Part shown: positions 43,491-52,949 of the stretch, piece after piece
Numbering within the stretch: position 1 is the first letter of the stretch
How the letters are laid out: each line of letters starts with the position of its first letter
From: Novosphingobium resinovorum
GTDB taxonomy: Bacteria; Pseudomonadota; Alphaproteobacteria; Sphingomonadales; Sphingomonadaceae
Assembly (NCBI RefSeq): GCF_001742225.1
Contig: NZ_CP017075.1
Location: 3,440,001 to 3,504,000, forward strand
Reading direction: 5' to 3'
DNA: 64,000 bases
Notes under the pieces: generated by a model
The model's input: the letters and a program-made list of their open reading frames with translations, nothing else
Told to the model about the DNA's origin: nothing
Databases searched by the model: none
Position numbers and translations under genes: made by a program

Positions 43491-43495
43491 GCGCT

Positions 43496-44611
43496 TCAAC
43501 TGGCGGCGAGCAGGCGTTGGAGCGCCGGGCCTTCCGGCAGGCACTGCGCTTGGTCCGCCCGTTGGAAGCGCGCGCAGTCCCAGTAGGCACCTTCGCTGCC
43601 GCCGCGGCGCACGTAGAGGAAGCCGACGTCCTGCGCTATCCGCCCGGCGACGCGGCAATCTGCGGAACGCCCGCAAAGCGAGAGCGCCTTGAGCGCGAAC
43701 GTTCCGGTGGCAGCCTGGGGGTCGAGGACAAAGTCCAGCGCAGCCGGGATTGCAAGCGGCAGCGGCAGCGGCCGCGCAAGGGCCGGCAGGAGGCCGATAT
43801 CGGCCGGACGTTCCGCGGCAGGTGCGGGTGACCCCGAAGCCGCGGCCATGGCAGGGATGCGCGGCTCGATTGTTGCTGGAGGCGTACGGCGCATGGCGGC
43901 GGGAGAGCCCCAGTAGCCCGGCCACCGATAGAACAGATGGACGCCTTGGCGGGCCAGCTTGACCATTCCATCGCGCCAACGAGGCACCACGTAGTCCGCG
44001 TGGTAGTGCGTCGCGAGGCCGACGTGCGGCTCGACGGCACCCGTCAGGGCTGCCTGTGCGATGGCGCGCGCGCGAACGAGGGCGGCGGGCGGCGGAATGC
44101 GGCCAAGCGCGCCGTCGCAGGTGAAGGTGAACTGGCAACCCGTCTTCCGCTCCGATCCCTGGAAGACGACCGCACAGACACTGTCCGGAAACGCGGGATG
44201 GCGCACGCGGTTGAGCACGACCTGGACGACGGCGCGTTCGCCGGCGGGATCGTCGCCCGCTTCGTGGAACGCTGCCACAGCGAGGCAATCGCGGGCGCGG
44301 AGGCGGGATTCGTCGTCACCGGCAAAAGTGAAGGGCCGGGCTGCCAGCGGGGTCGGGTCCGCTATCGGCAGGCGGTCGTTGGATGTCCGCGCGTCCTCGG
44401 CGGAAGGTGCGGGCTGCGGCCTTGCATCCGGCGGCAGAGGCCGGGGCGCGCTGACGGCGGCATTCGTGATTGCCGGGCGGGGCATCGGTGCGGGCGAGAA
44501 GGGCGATCGAGCGATAGCGAGGATCGCGATGGCCAGCGCCGCCGCGATCGCCATCCTCCACGCCAGCGACCCGTTCTGCGTCGCCTTGCCGGGGATTGCC
44601 GAGGAGGTCAC
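43496..44611 (-). CDS. SleB-family cell wall hydrolase
   Basis: A 371-residue protein; its GTG overlaps the barrel gene stop. An N-terminal membrane anchor (MAIAAALAIAILAIARSPF) and a Pro-rich linker lead to the hydrolase core LAVAAFHEAGDDPAGERAVV, VVLNRVRHPAFPDSVCAVVFQG and CQFTFTCDG, the landmarks of the SleB domain with its catalytic Glu. It should cut peptidoglycan, perhaps to make room for the export channel. The C-terminal part, with several Cys, is unassigned. Confidence 0.87.
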   Translation of the reverse strand: MTSSAIPGKATQNGSLAWRMAIAAALAIAILAIARSPFSPAPMPRPAITNAAVSAPRPLPPDARPQPAPSAEDARTSNDRLPIADPTPLAARPFTFAGDDESRLRARDCLAVAAFHEAGDDPAGERAVVQVVLNRVRHPAFPDSVCAVVFQGSERKTGCQFTFTCDGALGRIPPPAALVRARAIAQAALTGAVEPHVGLATHYHADYVVPRWRDGMVKLARQGVHLFYRWPGYWGSPAAMRRTPPATIEPRIPAMAAASGSPAPAAERPADIGLLPALARPLPLPLAIPAALDFVLDPQAATGTFALKALSLCGRSADCRVAGRIAQDVGFLYVRRGGSEGAYWDCARFQRADQAQCLPEGPALQRLLAAS

Positions 44612-45873
44612 AGCGTATACCTGACGGACACCGACATGCGCCTGCGATCGAATTCGCGGCCTCCGGTGCCGTCGCTGCGGGTGCGCTGGAGCCCTGCCTG
44701 CGCCGCGAGCCGCAACTTGCGGCCAAGCAGCCAGTCGGCGCCCAGGCCGCCGGAAAGGTCGGTCTGGTTGCGCGCGGTGCTCGCATACTCGCTGACCGTG
44801 CGGTCGAGGCGCCCCCACAGGATCAGGTTGCGGCGAGCTTCATAGTCGAGACGAATGCCATAGCGGCTTTGCCGAATGCCGGCGACGCCGACGAGTGGCG
44901 AGCGCTGGATCGACCGGCGTGCTTCCAGCGCCCAGGTCATCAGACGGGTGGGGCTCCATTCCACGCCGGCGCTGAAGTCCAGTCCCTTGATACGCGGGAA
45001 GGCCGGGTCGTCGTAGCGTTGATCCTGGTAGCCGATCGCGGCGCGGCCACGGACCAGACGCGTGACCCCGAAACCAAGCCCGCCGCGCAGCGACCAGCCG
45101 CTGGAACTGCGGTCGAATGCGCCGGTATCGCCGGGGTAGCGGGCCTGATTGTAGCTGCCCTCGATGAAAGTAGCCACGCCGGGTGCGATGGCATAGCCCG
45201 CGCTGGCCCCGGCATTCCAGGTGCGATAGTCGCGGTCGCCAGGAGCGATCTGGGCGCCGCCCGCGCGATAGGCTGCGTAATGGTAGCCGTCGAGCCCGGC
45301 CCGAGCGCCCAGGATCAGGCGTCCTGCCGTGTGCTCGACATCAAGGCCGAGTTCCAGCGCGTTGTAGGCGATGCGCGGGCCGCGCAAGGTGGTGTCGCCG
45401 ATCGAGCCGCGCGGTTCGAAGGCGCGGGAATATCCCGCCCTCACCGCAAGCCGTGTCAGGGTGCCGAGATCGAGGCGCCCGCCAAATCGTGCATCGTAGG
45501 TTTCGGTATCTTCGTTGGGCTGCGAAAACCCGCGGACCAGCGCCGCATCGCCATCCAGGGAGACGGCGTGGCGGCTCCAGGTGGAATGGGCCGAGAGGCG
45601 GGTGCTCAGGGTCGCGAGGGCATCCCCGGTCTTGTCGTTGCGGGCCGCATAGATGTTGTCGTCATAGGCGATGCGAGCTTCGGTCGAGACCAGTGCTTCG
45701 AAGCTGCCGAAGCGGACGGGCACCGGATCGAGTTCGGGGCGCGCTCGCTTCTGGACGGAGATCGCCGCGTCGCTTGCCGAGGCGTCCTGCGCCTGCGCGC
45801 CCTGCGCGGCGCAAGCGCCGATCAGGCCCAGAAGGCATGGCACCAGCGCCGGTTTCGATCCGGACCGACGCAT
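44608..45873 (-). CDS. Outer-membrane beta-barrel protein (BBP2_2/DUF2320-like)
   Basis: About 421 residues from the ATG at 45873, which follows AAAGGAA and opens a signal peptide ending AQGAQA. The rest is a run of amphipathic strands with YDDNIYAARNDKTGD near the start and the typical closing strand RRMSVSVRYTL. Such barrels accompany exopolysaccharide export genes in sphingomonads and acetic acid bacteria and may act as the outer-membrane pore together with the short Wza-like lipoprotein. It heads the three-gene operon with the hydrolase and exporter. Confidence 0.85.
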   Translation of the reverse strand: MRRSGSKPALVPCLLGLIGACAAQGAQAQDASASDAAISVQKRARPELDPVPVRFGSFEALVSTEARIAYDDNIYAARNDKTGDALATLSTRLSAHSTWSRHAVSLDGDAALVRGFSQPNEDTETYDARFGGRLDLGTLTRLAVRAGYSRAFEPRGSIGDTTLRGPRIAYNALELGLDVEHTAGRLILGARAGLDGYHYAAYRAGGAQIAPGDRDYRTWNAGASAGYAIAPGVATFIEGSYNQARYPGDTGAFDRSSSGWSLRGGLGFGVTRLVRGRAAIGYQDQRYDDPAFPRIKGLDFSAGVEWSPTRLMTWALEARRSIQRSPLVGVAGIRQSRYGIRLDYEARRNLILWGRLDRTVSEYASTARNQTDLSGGLGADWLLGRKLRLAAQAGLQRTRSDGTGGREFDRRRMSVSVRYTL

Positions 45874-46037
45874 TTCCTTTGCCGCTCTTCGCCTCAAGGT
45901 CGCCCGCGCTTCAAGATTCGTGCCCCCGTGAGGGTTAATGCCCTCTTGACGGTGTTTGCGGGCACGGCGCGCGCGCGGCAAATGAACGATTTGTCACGGC
46001 ATTGGCGCGTCCTCCCCGGCGGGGAGGGGCGCGGGGG

Positions 46038-46910
46038 TCAGTCGGGCTTCCAGCCGATCTCGGCGGCAGCGGCGGACTTGGGGATGTCGGTCAGGGCTTC
46101 GTTGACGGTGATCGTCTCGCCCGGGGCGAGACGGTTCTTCGCGGGTACGACTTCCTTGGCATAGACCACGGTTTCACGCCGGTCGCGCAGCACCACCAGC
46201 AGCGAGGGCACCTTGCGGGTCTCGGCGCCGATGTTGGTGATCGTGCCGCTCACGCTGAAGAACTCGGTGCCGTCGGGCAGCGGCTTGCGATCCTGGCGGC
46301 CGCGCGGAAAGTCCAGCTTGAGGTCGGGCTGGGCCTGGCTGAACGTCGCGCGCGGGATCGGCAGCCAGTCGGGCAGCCCGCCCACGGCGACGGCGACGGC
46401 AAGGCCCAGCGTCGCGACGGCGAAGGCGATCGCGGCGAACGTGCCGATCCGCGACCAGTTGCGGCGCGGACGGAACGGGGGCGAAAAGTCGAAGCTCGAT
46501 GGGCCTTCGTCGGAATAAGGCTTGATCGAGGTGTCGTCGTAGTAGACCGGACCGGGGCGCCGCGAGGGTGCCGGCGGCGGCATCGGTTCGGAGCGCGGGG
46601 CCTCGGCAGCCGGTTCCGGGGCGCGGGGAACCACGACGGCGGGGCGCGGCGCCGGTCGTGCTGCAGCCTGAGGGATCGGCTGGGAAACCGGCTCCGGAGC
46701 TGGCTGCACGGGCGCGGCATGTACCGGCGACGGGCTGACGGCCGCTTCGGCCTCGACCGGCGCGGCGAAAGCGCCTTCGGTTTCCAGTTCAGCTGGTTCC
46801 TGGAACCAGCTGTGCCGGCACTTGGCGCAGCGCACGGTCCGACCTTCCACGCCGATGGCGCTGTCGGGGACAGCGTAGCGCGTGGAACAGGCAGGGCAGG
46901 CGATGATCAT
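46038..46910 (-). CDS. MJ0042-type zinc-ribbon and DUF3426 membrane protein
   Basis: About 290 residues from the ATG at 46910 ([16 protein letters not shown]). A four-Cys zinc ribbon (CPAC...CAKC) is followed by a long Pro/Ala-rich linker, a membrane helix ([22 protein letters not shown]) and the DUF3426 domain ([32 protein letters not shown]). The role of the family is unknown. Its position next to, and divergent from, ftsE is conserved in sphingomonads. Confidence 0.87.
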   Translation of the reverse strand: MIIACPACSTRYAVPDSAIGVEGRTVRCAKCRHSWFQEPAELETEGAFAAPVEAEAAVSPSPVHAAPVQPAPEPVSQPIPQAAARPAPRPAVVVPRAPEPAAEAPRSEPMPPPAPSRRPGPVYYDDTSIKPYSDEGPSSFDFSPPFRPRRNWSRIGTFAAIAFAVATLGLAVAVAVGGLPDWLPIPRATFSQAQPDLKLDFPRGRQDRKPLPDGTEFFSVSGTITNIGAETRKVPSLLVVLRDRRETVVYAKEVVPAKNRLAPGETITVNEALTDIPKSAAAAEIGWKPD

Positions 46911-47060
46911 GATCGCATTCATAAGCACGGCTTGCTCGCGCGCGACAAGCGCCTCGCCTGTGGGTTCGCGCCATGACGCTCTTTTTTCCACATGCATGGA
47001 TGGCTATAGGCATGAAGGTCGCCCGTTCGGTCCGACTGTGCAACACGATCCTTGACGAGC

Positions 47061-47774
47061 ATGACCAGCGACGGGGAAATCATCCACTTCGACAATGTCG
47101 GCCTTCGCTACGGCACCGATCGCGAGGTGCTGAGCGACCTGACGTTCACGCTCCATGCGGGGCGGTTCTATTTCCTCACCGGCGCGAGCGGCGCGGGCAA
47201 GACTTCGCTGCTGCGGCTGCTCTACCTTGCGCAGCGGCCCTCGCGCGGGGCGATCCGCATGTTCGGGACCGACGCCATCACTCTTCCGCGTGCCCGGCTC
47301 CCTGTGATGCGGCGGCGGATCGGCGTGGTGTTCCAGGACTTTCGCCTGATCGAGCACTTGTCCGCCTTCGACAACGTGGCGCTGCCGCTGCGCGTGGCGG
47401 GCCATGCCGAGAAGGACATCGCCGGGCCGGTGCGCGACATCCTCGAATGGGTGGGTCTGACCGACCGTATCGACGCCAGCCCCGCCACGCTTTCGGGCGG
47501 CGAGCAGCAGCGCGTTGCCATCGCCCGCGCCGTCATCGCCCGCCCCGCCATGCTGGTGGCGGACGAGCCTACCGGTAACGTCGATCCGGACATGGCTGCC
47601 AAGCTGATCCGCCTGTTCGAGATGCTCAACCGGCAGGGCACGACGGTGGTGGTCGCCACCCACGACCTCGACCTGCTGCGCAAGGTGCCCGACAGCCTCA
47701 TCATGCGGCTGGACAAGGGGCGGCTTTCCGATCCCACCGGCGCGCTGCGCTATCCGCCAAGGAAGCTGACGTGA
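47061..47774 (+). CDS. ftsE: Cell division ATP-binding protein FtsE
   Basis: A 237-residue ABC ATPase. Walker A is LTGASGAGKTSLLRLLY, the Q-loop FQDFRLIEHLSAFDN, the signature LSGGEQQRVAIARAV, Walker B MLVADEPTGNVDPDMA and the H-loop VVATHDLDLL. With FtsX it forms the complex that controls septal peptidoglycan hydrolases. The ATG at 47061 is chosen; a TTG 9 bases upstream adds three residues. The gene overlaps ftsX (GTGA). Confidence 0.95.
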   Translation: MTSDGEIIHFDNVGLRYGTDREVLSDLTFTLHAGRFYFLTGASGAGKTSLLRLLYLAQRPSRGAIRMFGTDAITLPRARLPVMRRRIGVVFQDFRLIEHLSAFDNVALPLRVAGHAEKDIAGPVRDILEWVGLTDRIDASPATLSGGEQQRVAIARAVIARPAMLVADEPTGNVDPDMAAKLIRLFEMLNRQGTTVVVATHDLDLLRKVPDSLIMRLDKGRLSDPTGALRYPPRKLT

Positions 47775-48691
47775 GGCGCTCGTCGGTTCTGGGTCGATGG
47801 TTCACCGCCGGAAGCCGGGTCGAGCTGATCCCGCAGGGACGCATGTCCGGGCCGATGCCCTGGGTCATCGCGATCATGGTGGCGATGACCGCTATCGCCC
47901 TCGCGGCCGGGCTGGCGCTTGGCAATGCGGTCTCGGCGGCAAAGGCCGAGATCGACGGCGGCGTCACCGTGCAGATCATCGAGCCGCGGGCTGACGTGCG
48001 TGAAGCGCAAGCCGCGCGCGCGGTCGAGGCGATCAAGACGATGCCCGGCGTCGCGGGGCTGCGGCAGGTTCCGCAGGCGGAATTGGACGCGCTGATCGAA
48101 CCCTGGCTGGGCACCGGCATCGCGGCGGCGACCGGCTCGGCGATCCCAGTTCCGGCGCTCATCGACGTGCGCCTGAACGGCCCTGCGAGCGCGGCGCAAC
48201 TGGCCGCGATCGCGAAGCGGGTGACGCCGGTGGCGCCGTCTGCCCGGATCGATGCGCAGTCGAACTGGCTGAGGCCGGTGTTCGACGCGATGGTGTCGCT
48301 GCAGGTCTTGGCGATGGTGATCGTCGCGCTGCTGGCGGGCGCGCTGGCGGCGGCGGTGCTGCTGGCGGCACGTTCGGCACTGGGCGCGAACCGCGACACG
48401 ATCGAGATCGTCCACCTGCTCGGCGGCACCGACGCGCAAGTGGCGCGGGTGTTTCAGCGCTCGATCGGCTATGACGCAGCCGGCGGCGGCGCGGTGGGAC
48501 TCGCTCTGGCGATGGTGGTGATCCTCACCCTCGGGCGACGGTTCGAGGGGCTGGGTGCGGGGCTGGTCGACAGCGGCGCGCTGGTGTGGAGCGACTGGCT
48601 GATCCTTGCGGTGGTGCCGGTGCTGGCGACGCTGCTCGCCATGCTGACGGCGCGGCTCACCGTGCTGCACGCCCTGCGAAAGATGCTGTAA
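47771..48691 (+). CDS. ftsX: Cell division protein FtsX
   Basis: A 306-residue, four-helix permease starting with GTG inside the ftsE stop. The helices are PMPWVIAIMVAMTAIALAAGLAL, MVIVALLAGALAAAVLLAA, GGGAVGLALAMVVILTL and DWLILAVVPVLATLLAM, with the periplasmic loop between the first two. The EIVHLLGGTDAQVARVFQ stretch is the usual cytoplasmic coupling motif. Partner: FtsE. Confidence 0.93.
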   Translation: MRRSSVLGRWFTAGSRVELIPQGRMSGPMPWVIAIMVAMTAIALAAGLALGNAVSAAKAEIDGGVTVQIIEPRADVREAQAARAVEAIKTMPGVAGLRQVPQAELDALIEPWLGTGIAAATGSAIPVPALIDVRLNGPASAAQLAAIAKRVTPVAPSARIDAQSNWLRPVFDAMVSLQVLAMVIVALLAGALAAAVLLAARSALGANRDTIEIVHLLGGTDAQVARVFQRSIGYDAAGGGAVGLALAMVVILTLGRRFEGLGAGLVDSGALVWSDWLILAVVPVLATLLAMLTARLTVLHALRKML

Positions 48692-48722
48692 CCGGCGCAA
48701 ACCCCTATATAGCTATTCATCT

Positions 48723-49262
48723 ATGTTTCGTCGCTTCACCGCCTCTGTCGTGCTGCTCTGGGCCTTCGGGTTCCTGTGGTTCGCCGTTTCCCTGCCCGGG
48801 CCTTTGCCCGCGAGCGTGAAGACCGACGCGATCATCGTCCTCACCGGCAGCCAGGGCCGCATCGAGCATGCGGTCAAGGTGCTGGAGGCGGGCAAAGCGC
48901 CGGACATGCTCGTCTCCGGCGTCGATCGGGAGGTGCGTCCCCGCGAATTCGCGCACCAGTTCCGCGTACCCGCGCGCTTGATGCGCTGCTGCGTGACGCT
49001 GGGCTACCGGGCCTACGACACCCGCTCCAACGCGGTCGAGGCGGTGCAGTGGGTGACCGAACACAATGCCAAGTCCGTGCGCCTCGTCACGGCAGACTGG
49101 CACATGCGCCGCGCCGCACTGGAGATCGCGCGCGAATTTCCCGACGACGTGCGGCTGGAACTGGACGGCGTGCCCTCGCATCCCAGCCTGAGCACGCTGT
49201 TCCTCGAATATCACAAGCTGCTGGCCCGTGCCGCGCTCAACCTCTGGGAAGCCCTGCGATGA
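48723..49262 (+). CDS. YdcF-family (DUF218) membrane protein
   Basis: A 179-residue protein with an N-terminal signal anchor (TASVVLLWAFGFLWFAVSL). The DUF218 core is seen in TDAIIVLTGSQGRIEHAVKVLEAG, LVSGVDREVRPREFAHQF, TRSNAVEAVQWVTEHNAKSVRLVTADWHMRRA. Related proteins act in envelope or lipid-carrier metabolism. Its stop overlaps the plsC start (ATGA), so they form one operon behind ftsEX. Confidence 0.87.
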   Translation: MFRRFTASVVLLWAFGFLWFAVSLPGPLPASVKTDAIIVLTGSQGRIEHAVKVLEAGKAPDMLVSGVDREVRPREFAHQFRVPARLMRCCVTLGYRAYDTRSNAVEAVQWVTEHNAKSVRLVTADWHMRRAALEIAREFPDDVRLELDGVPSHPSLSTLFLEYHKLLARAALNLWEALR

Positions 49263-49963
49263 ATTCCGAAAGGGCGAACCCGCTCGACGTTGTGCGTTCG
49301 CTGCTGTTCTATGTCGTGTTCTATCCTGGCACGATCGTGATGGTCACCGCATGTTTCGTGGGGTCGCTGTTCGGCGAGGAGCCGCTGCGCCGCGCCGTGC
49401 GCGGCTGGGGCCTGTTCCACCGTTGGTGCGCCCGCTGGCTGCTTGGCATCCGCCTTGTCATCGAAGGGGAACTGCCGAACGAGGGCGTGCTCGTCGCGAT
49501 CAAGCACGAGAGCTTCTACGAGGCGATCGACCTGCCCGCGCAGATGCAGCGTCCGGCCCCTTTCCCCAAGGCGGAACTGGCTGAAATTCCCGGCTGGGGA
49601 TGGGCCTTGCGCCGCTATGGCGCGGTCGTGGTGGAGCGTGGCGAGGGCGCCAAGGCTCTCCGCACCATGGTGTCGAGCGCGCGTGGTCTCGCCGCGCAGG
49701 GCCGGCCGCTGGCGATCTTCCCCGAAGGCACGCGGGTGAAGACGGGAGAGCGGCCGCCGCTGCAGTCGGGCTTCGCGGGTCTCTACAAGCTGCTGGGGCT
49801 GCCGGTGGTGCCGGTGGCTGTCGACAGCGGGCGGCTTTACCACCGCCGCTGGAAGAAGCCGGGGACCATCACCCTGCGCGTCGGCGAACGCATCGCCCCC
49901 GGCCTCCCGCGAGACGAGGTCGAGGCGCGCGTCCACGCCGCGATCAATGCGCTGAATATCTAG
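49259..49963 (+). CDS. plsC: 1-acyl-sn-glycerol-3-phosphate acyltransferase
   Basis: A 234-residue membrane enzyme. Motif I is KHESFYEAID (the H-x4-E/D acyltransferase site), motif II is PFPKAELAEIPGWGWALRRYG, motif III is IFPEGTRVKTGE and motif IV VVPVAVDSG. It makes phosphatidic acid from lysophosphatidic acid at the inner membrane. Its stop codon overlaps the stop codon of the convergent transglutaminase gene by 2 bases. Confidence 0.92.
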   Translation: MNSERANPLDVVRSLLFYVVFYPGTIVMVTACFVGSLFGEEPLRRAVRGWGLFHRWCARWLLGIRLVIEGELPNEGVLVAIKHESFYEAIDLPAQMQRPAPFPKAELAEIPGWGWALRRYGAVVVERGEGAKALRTMVSSARGLAAQGRPLAIFPEGTRVKTGERPPLQSGFAGLYKLLGLPVVPVAVDSGRLYHRRWKKPGTITLRVGERIAPGLPRDEVEARVHAAINALNI

Positions 49964-50739
49964 CGCGCCGCGCTGACCCGGACGGTCTGCGAGAGCATTT
50001 CCACCTCGCCGAAGCTGGAGAGGAACGAGACGTCCGCCGCGTCGCGCCCGACGCCGATCTTGGCGACGCGGTCGGGCGTGGTCATCCCGGTGGCATCGAC
50101 GAGATGCCAGGCGCCGTCGAGGAAGACTTCGGCGATGGCGTGGAAATCCTGCGGCTCGACGCCGATGCCGTAGGCACTTGCAAAGCGGGCCGGGATGGCA
50201 CTGGCGCGGACCAACGCGATCATCAGGTGCGCGTAGTCGCGGCAGACACCCTTGCGGCTCTGGAACGTGTCGGCGGCAGTGGTGAAGGCGTCGCTGGAGC
50301 CCGGTTCGTAAGTCAGCGTGCCCGCGATCCAGTCGCGGATCGCGCCGACGCGCGCGCCGCCCTGCAATCCGGCGAACTCGCTCTCCACGAAGTCGTGGAA
50401 CGTGTCGGAGGTGCAGTAGCGCGAGGGCATCAGGTAATCGACCGTCTCGCCCGGCAGCCTGTGCGGGGGCACGGCCGGGAGCCCGTCCACGGGGGCGAGA
50501 AAGCGATCGACCTCTACCGTGGCCTCGTAGCGGACCGTCAGCGGCGCGGAGATGCGCAGCCAGATGCGTTCGCCGATGCAGGCCTGCGCGGGAACGCGGG
50601 CGAAATGTTCGAGCGGCGGCAGCTCGATGTGAGCGTGCAGAACGCGCTGCTCGGGGATGATCGCCGCCTCGATCTGGAGCAGGACGTCGACGGGGCCGGG
50701 CACGGCGTATTCAAGCATGGTTTGGATGGATAGCTGCAT
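49960..50739 (-). CDS. Transglutaminase-like family protein
   Basis: A 259-residue soluble protein. The N-terminal half is a beta-rich domain. The catalytic part shows Cys in SRKGVCRDYAHLMIALVRAS, His in DFHAIAEVFLDGAWHLVDATG and Asp in the same strand, the usual papain-like triad. Proteins of this kind are often peptidases or amidases. It is convergent with plsC and upstream of the repeat at 50822. Confidence 0.87.
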   Translation of the reverse strand: MQLSIQTMLEYAVPGPVDVLLQIEAAIIPEQRVLHAHIELPPLEHFARVPAQACIGERIWLRISAPLTVRYEATVEVDRFLAPVDGLPAVPPHRLPGETVDYLMPSRYCTSDTFHDFVESEFAGLQGGARVGAIRDWIAGTLTYEPGSSDAFTTAADTFQSRKGVCRDYAHLMIALVRASAIPARFASAYGIGVEPQDFHAIAEVFLDGAWHLVDATGMTTPDRVAKIGVGRDAADVSFLSSFGEVEMLSQTVRVSAAR

Positions 50740-50821
50740 GGCGTCGGGCTCTCGAGCAGGAGGTTCGCCCGCTCAAAGCACGAGATGCCCGGTAGCTCCA
50801 AGCCCCGATAAACAAAGTGGC

Positions 50822-50849
50822 CGTCATCCCCGCCTTCGCTGGGATGACG
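50822..50849. repeat. Palindromic repeat (CGTCATCCCC family)
   Basis: CGTCATCCC and GGGATGACG are perfect reverse complements around CGCCTTCGCT. It matches the element at 5162 apart from a reversed centre. It lies 4 bases past the dehydrogenase stop codon. Confidence 0.85.
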
Positions 50850-50853
50850 TGCT

Positions 50854-51768
50854 TTACCGGCCCTCGTGATCCCCGCGGCCGAAGTCCGGCCGCGCGTCGT
50901 CCTGGCCTTCCTCGATGATCGAGCGGCGGATCGCGCGCGTGCGAGCGAAGGTATCGAACAACTGCTCGCCGTCGCCGACGCGGATCGCGCGCTGGAGGGC
51001 GGTCAGGTCCTCGGTGAAGCGCTGGAGCATCGTCAGCACCGCGTCCTTGTTGGACAGGAATACGTCGCGCCACATCGTCGGGTCGGAAGCGGCGATGCGG
51101 GTGAAGTCGCGGAAGCCGCCGGCCGAATACTTGATGACCTCGCTCTGCGTCACGTCTTCCAGATCGGAGGCCGTGCCGACGATGGTGTAGGCGATGAGGT
51201 GCGGCAAGTGGCTGGTGACTGCGAGCACGAGATCGTGGTGCTCGGGCGTCATGATCTCGACGTTGGCGCCCAGCGCTTCCCAGAAGCCGACGAGCTGCGA
51301 CAACCGCACCATGTCCACCTTGGCAGGCGGGGTGACGATACACCAGCGGTTGCGGAACAAGTGCGCGAAGCCTGCGTCCGGCCCCGAGTTCTCGGTGCCG
51401 GCGACGGGGTGCGCGGGGATGACGACGTGGTCGGGCAGGGCCTCGCCCAGCGCCTTGGCGATGGCCTGCTTGGACGAGCCGACGTCGCTGACCAGTGCGG
51501 TCGCGGGCAGGGCGCCGCGCACCTGCTCGGCGGCGATGCCCATCGCGCCTGGCGGCACGCAGAAGATCACGAGATCAGCCTCGCGCACCGCTTCGCTGAC
51601 GGTGGCGCAGACCTTGTCGACGAGGCCGCGCTCGGCGGCGCGGGCGCGGTGCTCGGGGCTGAGGTCGAAGCCGGTGGTGCGTGCCTCGGGCAGGAATTCG
51701 CGTACGGCGAGGCCGATCGAGCCGCCCTGCAGGCCCAAGCCGATGATGGCGATGCTGGCAAAGGTCAC
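50854..51768 (-). CDS. tyrC: Prephenate/arogenate (cyclohexadienyl) dehydrogenase
   Basis: A 304-residue protein starting with GTG inside the hisC stop (GTGA). The N-terminal NAD-binding motif is [20 protein letters not shown]; the catalytic region has [16 protein letters not shown] and [15 protein letters not shown], whose His is conserved in TyrA proteins. The C-terminal half is the dimerising helical domain ([19 protein letters not shown]). It makes tyrosine or its precursor. The pairing with hisC, which can serve as the aromatic aminotransferase, is conserved in sphingomonads. Confidence 0.92.
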   Translation of the reverse strand: MTFASIAIIGLGLQGGSIGLAVREFLPEARTTGFDLSPEHRARAAERGLVDKVCATVSEAVREADLVIFCVPPGAMGIAAEQVRGALPATALVSDVGSSKQAIAKALGEALPDHVVIPAHPVAGTENSGPDAGFAHLFRNRWCIVTPPAKVDMVRLSQLVGFWEALGANVEIMTPEHHDLVLAVTSHLPHLIAYTIVGTASDLEDVTQSEVIKYSAGGFRDFTRIAASDPTMWRDVFLSNKDAVLTMLQRFTEDLTALQRAIRVGDGEQLFDTFARTRAIRRSIIEEGQDDARPDFGRGDHEGR

Positions 51769-52877
51769 TTCGCGGCTTCCGCCATTTCGCGCAGGGCATC
51801 GGCGATCGCGTCCATGTCCGCGCTCTTGCCGATGGTGATGCGCAGCGCCTGCGGCAGACCTTGTCCAGGCAGCCAGCGGACGATGTAGCCGCGATCCGCG
51901 AGGCCATCGAACGCCGCTTCGGCGGTGAGGGCGCCTTCGAACAGGGTCAGCACGAAGTTCGCCTGGCTGGGCAGCGGGCGCAGGCCGTGGTTGCCGAGCG
52001 CCTCCAGCTTCGCGACGAAACGGGCGCGTTCGTCGCGGTTGTGGAGGCGGCTGGCTTCGACGAACGCGGCGTCGGCCAGCGCCGCCTCGGCCATCGCCTG
52101 CCCGGTGGAGGAGACGTTGAACGGCCCGCGAATGCGGTTGAGCGTGGCGATGATACCCGGCGCGCCGGTGCCCCAGCCGATGCGCTCTCCCGCAAGGCCG
52201 AAGATCTTGGAGAACGTGCGCGTCACCAGCACGTTGTCATGCACGGCGGCCAGCGCCAGCGCGCCGTCCTCGTCCTCGGGCGCGACATATTCGCCGTAAG
52301 CCTGGTCGAGCACCAGCAGCACGTCGGAGGGAAGGGCAGCGTGCAGGCGCGCGATCTCGCCCTTGGGCAGGTACGAGCCGGTCGGGTTGTTGGGGTTGGC
52401 GACGAAGACCACGCGGGTCCGCTCCGTCACCAGCGCCAGCAGCGCATCGACGTCGGTGCCGTAGTCGAGATCGGGCGCGACCACGGGCGTCGCGCCGCAG
52501 CGGCGGGCGGCGATGTCGTAGACCGAGAAGCCGTAGCGCACGTAGATCACCTCGTCGCCGAGGCCCGCATAGCCCTGCGCCGCAAGGTTGAGCAGTTCGT
52601 CCGAGCCCGTGCCCATCACCACGCGCGCCGGATCGATGCCGTGGCGCGCGCCGATCGCGGTGCGCAAGGCGGTGCTGTCGGGGTCCGGATAGAGCGCGGG
52701 CGCGGCGGCCTTCGCGGCCAGCGCGGCCTCGCTGGTGCCCAGCGGGTTCTCGTTGGCGGAGAGCTTGATGAGCGGGCGGCCGTCCTTGCCTTTCGACTTG
52801 CCGGGCACATAGGCGTGGATCGCCTCGATCCAGGGCTTGGGAGTCGGGGCTTTCGGAGTGGTGATCGTTTCGCTCAT
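51765..52877 (-). CDS. hisC: Histidinol-phosphate aminotransferase
   Basis: A 370-residue class I/II PLP enzyme from the ATG at 52877 (MSETITTPK). Landmarks are [37 protein letters not shown] and the PLP lysine in [17 protein letters not shown]. It may act both on histidinol phosphate and on prephenate or phenylpyruvate, given its operon with the dehydrogenase. It is divergent from metX across 72 bases. Confidence 0.93.
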   Translation of the reverse strand: MSETITTPKAPTPKPWIEAIHAYVPGKSKGKDGRPLIKLSANENPLGTSEAALAAKAAAPALYPDPDSTALRTAIGARHGIDPARVVMGTGSDELLNLAAQGYAGLGDEVIYVRYGFSVYDIAARRCGATPVVAPDLDYGTDVDALLALVTERTRVVFVANPNNPTGSYLPKGEIARLHAALPSDVLLVLDQAYGEYVAPEDEDGALALAAVHDNVLVTRTFSKIFGLAGERIGWGTGAPGIIATLNRIRGPFNVSSTGQAMAEAALADAAFVEASRLHNRDERARFVAKLEALGNHGLRPLPSQANFVLTLFEGALTAEAAFDGLADRGYIVRWLPGQGLPQALRITIGKSADMDAIADALREMAEAAK

Positions 52878-52916
52878 GACGGCCGGCCCCATAACGCACC
52901 ATGGCGGCTAATGACA

Positions 52917-52944
52917 GAGCCCGATTGAGCCTCTATTGGGGCTC
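52917..52944 (+). promoter_or_regulatory. Alternative hairpins at the metX ribosome-binding site
   Basis: GGGCTC at 52939-52944 contains the only G-rich ribosome site for metX (start 52950). It can pair with GAGCCC at 52917-52922 or, exclusively of that, with GAGCC at 52927-52931. Two left arms competing for one ribosome-site arm is a switch-like design. It does not match a SAM riboswitch consensus that I know. Confidence 0.45.
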
Positions 52945-52949
52945 GGATC

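Noticed and set aside
52878..52949. A known SAM-II or SAM/SAH riboswitch before metX
   Set aside because: The 72-base leader lacks the conserved loops of those classes; only competing hairpins at the ribosome site are visible.
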